The position numbers and the translations under genes were made by a program. Positions 13,105 to 15,618 of a stretch of DNA of 15,618 nucleotides are shown here, in pieces (position 1 is the first letter of the stretch; every line of letters starts with the position of its first letter). The stretch lies in the NCBI GenBank assembly GCA_039805725.1, contig JBDLTT010000063.1, positions 1-15,618 of the forward strand, read 5' to 3'. A model generated the notes under the pieces. The model worked only from the letters and a program-made list of their open reading frames with translations. It did no database searches and was not told the origin of the DNA. This stretch comes from Fluviibacter sp039805725 (GTDB lineage: Bacteria; Pseudomonadota; Gammaproteobacteria; Burkholderiales; Rhodocyclaceae).

Positions 13105-15567
13105 TTGTCGAACTGGAAACTCACTCTTCGTCCCAAACAATCTTCGCGTCGTGCTGACGCCACGGATGCTGCTATGGCTACAAAACCCAAAACCGCCGCT
13201 AAAAAAACTGCCAAGCCCGCCGCTAAGTCGGCCGCCAAAACTGCCGCCAGCAAAAAACCCGTTGCCAAGAAGCCCGCAGCCAAAAAGCCCGTGGTCAAAA
13301 CCCCGGTGAAGAAGGCCGCCCCCAAAGTCGTTGCCAAAGCCGCGAAAGCCCCTGCAAAGAAAGTGACGCCCAAGGCTCCCGCCAAAGTGGCGAAGCCGGT
13401 TGCCAAAAAGCCCGTGAAAGCCGTCGCGCAGAAACCTGTCGCTAAAGCCAAGGCGGCGCCAGCCAAAACCAGCAAACCCGTTGCCAAAAAGCCGGTCGCT
13501 AAAACCGCTGCACCAGTCGTCAGCAAAAAAACGACGCCCAAGGTTGCGCCCAAAAAAGCCGTAGCGGCCAAACCCGTCGAAAAACCGGCGGTGGCCAAGG
13601 CTGCTGCGCCAGTCGACGTTCAAACGCCACCCATCGTCGAAGCAGCCCCCAAGGGCAAAGGCAAGGGTAAGGGCAAGGACGGCAAGCGCCTGCTGGGCAG
13701 CACCACCGTACAGCAAATTTCGCCGGAAGAGCTCAAGACACGTATTACCGCCCTCATCAAGATGGGTAAGGAGCGTGGTTACCTGACGCACGCCGAAATC
13801 AATGACCACCTGCCGGATTCCGTGATGGATGCCGAACAGGTGGAAGCCATGAAGACCACGCTGAACGGCATGGGCATCAATGTGTTTGAAGAGGCGCCGT
13901 CTGCCGAAGACATGCTGATGGTCGATGCCGCCGCACCGGTCGCCGACGATGAAGTGGTCGAAGAGCAGGCCGAACAGGCCCTGGCCACAGTCGACTCGGA
14001 ATTTGGTCGTACCACCGACCCAGTGCGGATGTACATGCGCGAAATGGGTACCGTTGAACTGCTCGACCGACACAAGGAAATCGAGATCGCCAAACGCATC
14101 GAAGCCGGTCTGCGCGACATGGTTCTGGCGATCAGCGCCTGCCCGACTGTGGTCACCGATATCATCGAGATGGCGAAAAAGGTCGCGATCGATGAGATGA
14201 AGATCGACGAGCTCGTCGATGGTCTGGTCGATGTGGAAGCCGAAGAAGAAATGCTCGCAGCAGCCGCTGGCGACAGCGACGACATGGACGCCGACGATGA
14301 AGACGACAGCGGTGAAGCCAAAGCAGCGGCCAATGCAGCATCGCTCGCCAAACTGAAGGATGCAGCTCTGGAGCGTTTTGCCAAGATCGAAACCCTGCAC
14401 AGCAAAGAGCTGAAGGCACTGAAAGCCAAAGGCACCTCGGATCCGGGCTACTTGCGCATTCGCAAACAGATCTCGGATGAACTACTCAACATCCGCTTCA
14501 ACTCCCGCACCATCGAGAAGCTGTGCGGCAATGTGCGCGGTCTTCGTGACAACATCCGCCAAGCCGAGCGTCAGGTACTCGCTATCTGTGTCGACAAGTG
14601 CGGCATGCCACGCGAACACTTCATCAAGGTATTCCGTCCGAACATTGTCAATCTTCGCTGGATCCAGAAGGAAGTTGCCAACGCACCCAAGCACGTTCAG
14701 GGCATTCTCGAGCGCAATGTACCCGCCGTTCACGAATGGCAAAAGAAACTCATCGCCATGGAAGAAACGCTCGGCATCACGCTCGACGAGATCCGCGCCA
14801 TCCATGATCAGATGACGAAAGGCGAACGCCGCGCCCGTGATGCCAAGAAAGAGATGACCGAGGCTAACCTGCGTCTGGTGATCTCGATTGCCAAGAAATA
14901 CACCAATCGTGGCCTCCAATTCCTCGATCTGATCCAGGAAGGCAACATCGGTCTCATGAAGGCCGTGGACAAATTTGAGTACCGCCGCGGTTACAAGTTC
15001 TCGACCTATGCCACCTGGTGGATTCGTCAGGCAATTACCCGTTCAATCGCCGACCAGGCGCGCACCATCCGTATCCCGGTGCACATGATCGAAACAATCA
15101 ACAAGATGAACCGCATCTCGCGTCAGATTCTGCAGGAAACCGGTTTCGAGCCGGATCCGGCCACTTTGGCGATCAAAATGGAAATGCCGGAAGATAAGAT
15201 CCGTAAAATTCTCAAGATCGCCAAGGAACCGATCTCGATGGAAACACCGATCGGTGACGACGACGATTCACACTTGGGCGATTTCATCGAAGATACAGCC
15301 ACCCTGTCGCCACTGGAGGCGGCAATGAACGCCAGCCTGCACGAAGTGACCAAGGATATCCTCGACAGCCTCACCCAGCGGGAAGCCAAGGTACTGCGCA
15401 TGCGTTTCGGTATCGAAATGAACACGGACCACACACTGGAAGAAGTCGGCAAGCAGTTCGACGTCACCCGTGAGCGTATCCGTCAGATCGAAGCCAAGGC
15501 ACTGCGCAAGCTGCGTCATCCGTCCCGCTCGGACAAACTGCGTAGCTTCGTCGACACCAATAACTAA
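13105..15567 (+). CDS. rpoD: RNA polymerase sigma factor RpoD (sigma-70) with Lys/Ala-rich N-terminal extension
   Basis: The primary sigma factor that directs RNA polymerase to housekeeping promoters. From TTG 13105 the product is 820 residues; from the in-frame ATG at 13174 it is 797 (E. coli 613). I keep the TTG because TGAGGT (13091-13096) lies 8 bases before it, while the ATG has no good site. Residues 24-195 are a histone-H1-like Lys/Ala/Pro tract with repeated VAKKP units. Region 1.1 starts near residue 206 (ELKTRITALIKMGKERGYLT), and region 1.2 holds TTDPVRMYMREMGTVELL. A non-conserved region with an acidic patch at about 376-402 follows. Regions 2.1-2.4 start near 586 (EANLRLVISIAKKYTNRG, then STYATWWIRQAITRSI), and the region 4.2 helix-turn-helix is around 774-800 (VTRERIRQIEAKALRKLRH). 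Probably expressed from its own promoter and from readthrough past dnaG. Confidence 0.97.
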   Translation: MSNWKLTLRPKQSSRRADATDAAMATKPKTAAKKTAKPAAKSAAKTAASKKPVAKKPAAKKPVVKTPVKKAAPKVVAKAAKAPAKKVTPKAPAKVAKPVAKKPVKAVAQKPVAKAKAAPAKTSKPVAKKPVAKTAAPVVSKKTTPKVAPKKAVAAKPVEKPAVAKAAAPVDVQTPPIVEAAPKGKGKGKGKDGKRLLGSTTVQQISPEELKTRITALIKMGKERGYLTHAEINDHLPDSVMDAEQVEAMKTTLNGMGINVFEEAPSAEDMLMVDAAAPVADDEVVEEQAEQALATVDSEFGRTTDPVRMYMREMGTVELLDRHKEIEIAKRIEAGLRDMVLAISACPTVVTDIIEMAKKVAIDEMKIDELVDGLVDVEAEEEMLAAAAGDSDDMDADDEDDSGEAKAAANAASLAKLKDAALERFAKIETLHSKELKALKAKGTSDPGYLRIRKQISDELLNIRFNSRTIEKLCGNVRGLRDNIRQAERQVLAICVDKCGMPREHFIKVFRPNIVNLRWIQKEVANAPKHVQGILERNVPAVHEWQKKLIAMEETLGITLDEIRAIHDQMTKGERRARDAKKEMTEANLRLVISIAKKYTNRGLQFLDLIQEGNIGLMKAVDKFEYRRGYKFSTYATWWIRQAITRSIADQARTIRIPVHMIETINKMNRISRQILQETGFEPDPATLAIKMEMPEDKIRKILKIAKEPISMETPIGDDDDSHLGDFIEDTATLSPLEAAMNASLHEVTKDILDSLTQREAKVLRMRFGIEMNTDHTLEEVGKQFDVTRERIRQIEAKALRKLRHPSRSDKLRSFVDTNN

Positions 15568-15577
15568 CGCTTTAACC

Positions 15578-15618
15578 GGGCCTCTAGCTCATGCCTGGTT
15601 AGAGCAGCGGACTCATAA
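15578..15618 (+). tRNA. tRNA with CAU anticodon, 5' part only (probably Ile2, otherwise Met)
   Basis: The visible part folds as the 5' half of a tRNA: acceptor strand GGGCCTC (15578-15584), TA, D stem GCTC/GAGC (15587-15590, 15602-15605) with an 11-base loop containing GG, anticodon stem GCGGA (15607-15611) and loop CTCATAA (15612-15618). The anticodon CAT is at 15614-15616. The window ends exactly at the end of the anticodon loop. CAU is used by initiator Met, elongator Met and the TilS-modified Ile2 tRNA. The G-C start of the acceptor argues against initiator. The GGGCC acceptor reminds me of Ile2, but the 3' half is needed. It lies 10 bases after rpoD with no terminator between, so it may be cotranscribed. 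Confidence 0.85.

Noticed and set aside
13096..14400. Open frame of 434 codons on the minus strand, antisense to rpoD
   Set aside because: The Phe/Gly/Leu-rich repetitive product is the reverse complement of the Lys/Ala tract and the acidic region of RpoD; rpoD is certain on the other strand.

Overview
The window is an ordinary, gene-dense, GC-rich stretch of a proteobacterial chromosome, most probably from a betaproteobacterium. LeuS, ProA and sigma-70 all read closest to betaproteobacterial forms as I remember them. The order folB / plsY / tsaD / rpsU / yqeY / dnaG / rpoD is the one known from Pseudomonas and many betaproteobacteria. I see no phage genes, insertion sequence, CRISPR array or defence locus, and every long reading frame fits a core housekeeping gene except one small unknown.

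Layout. Positions 1-116 (minus) hold the N-terminus of a UvrD-type helicase, cut by the window edge. Divergent from it, 316-684 encodes a 122-residue protein I do not recognise. The gap 685-958 holds two large hairpins in opposite orientation whose loops resemble each other, then the probable leuS promoter. From 959 to 8057 runs a compact plus-strand run: leuS (leucyl-tRNA synthetase), lptE (LPS-assembly lipoprotein), holA (DNA polymerase III delta), proA (proline synthesis), ogt (alkyl-DNA repair) and xerD (chromosome dimer resolution). It has short gaps or overlaps of 4, 20 and 8 bases. folB (minus) meets xerD tail to tail, with a 4-base overlap of the two stop regions. plsY (plus) diverges from folB and converges on tsaD (minus), which in turn diverges from rpsU.

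Positions 10417-15567 form the macromolecular synthesis cluster rpsU - yqeY - dnaG - rpoD, linking ribosomal protein bS21, primase and the housekeeping sigma factor. As in E. coli, a strong intrinsic terminator lies directly after rpsU, so the downstream genes probably depend on readthrough and on internal promoters. A likely promoter is visible just before rpoD. A tRNA gene with a CAU anticodon starts 10 bases after rpoD and is cut by the window end.

Points worth a second look are the paired inverted hairpins upstream of leuS, the roughly 170-residue histone-H1-like Lys/Ala/Pro region at the start of RpoD together with its uncertain start codon, the hairpin in the rpsU leader, and the near-leaderless arrangement of tsaD inside a palindrome. 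I found no convincing new multi-gene system.
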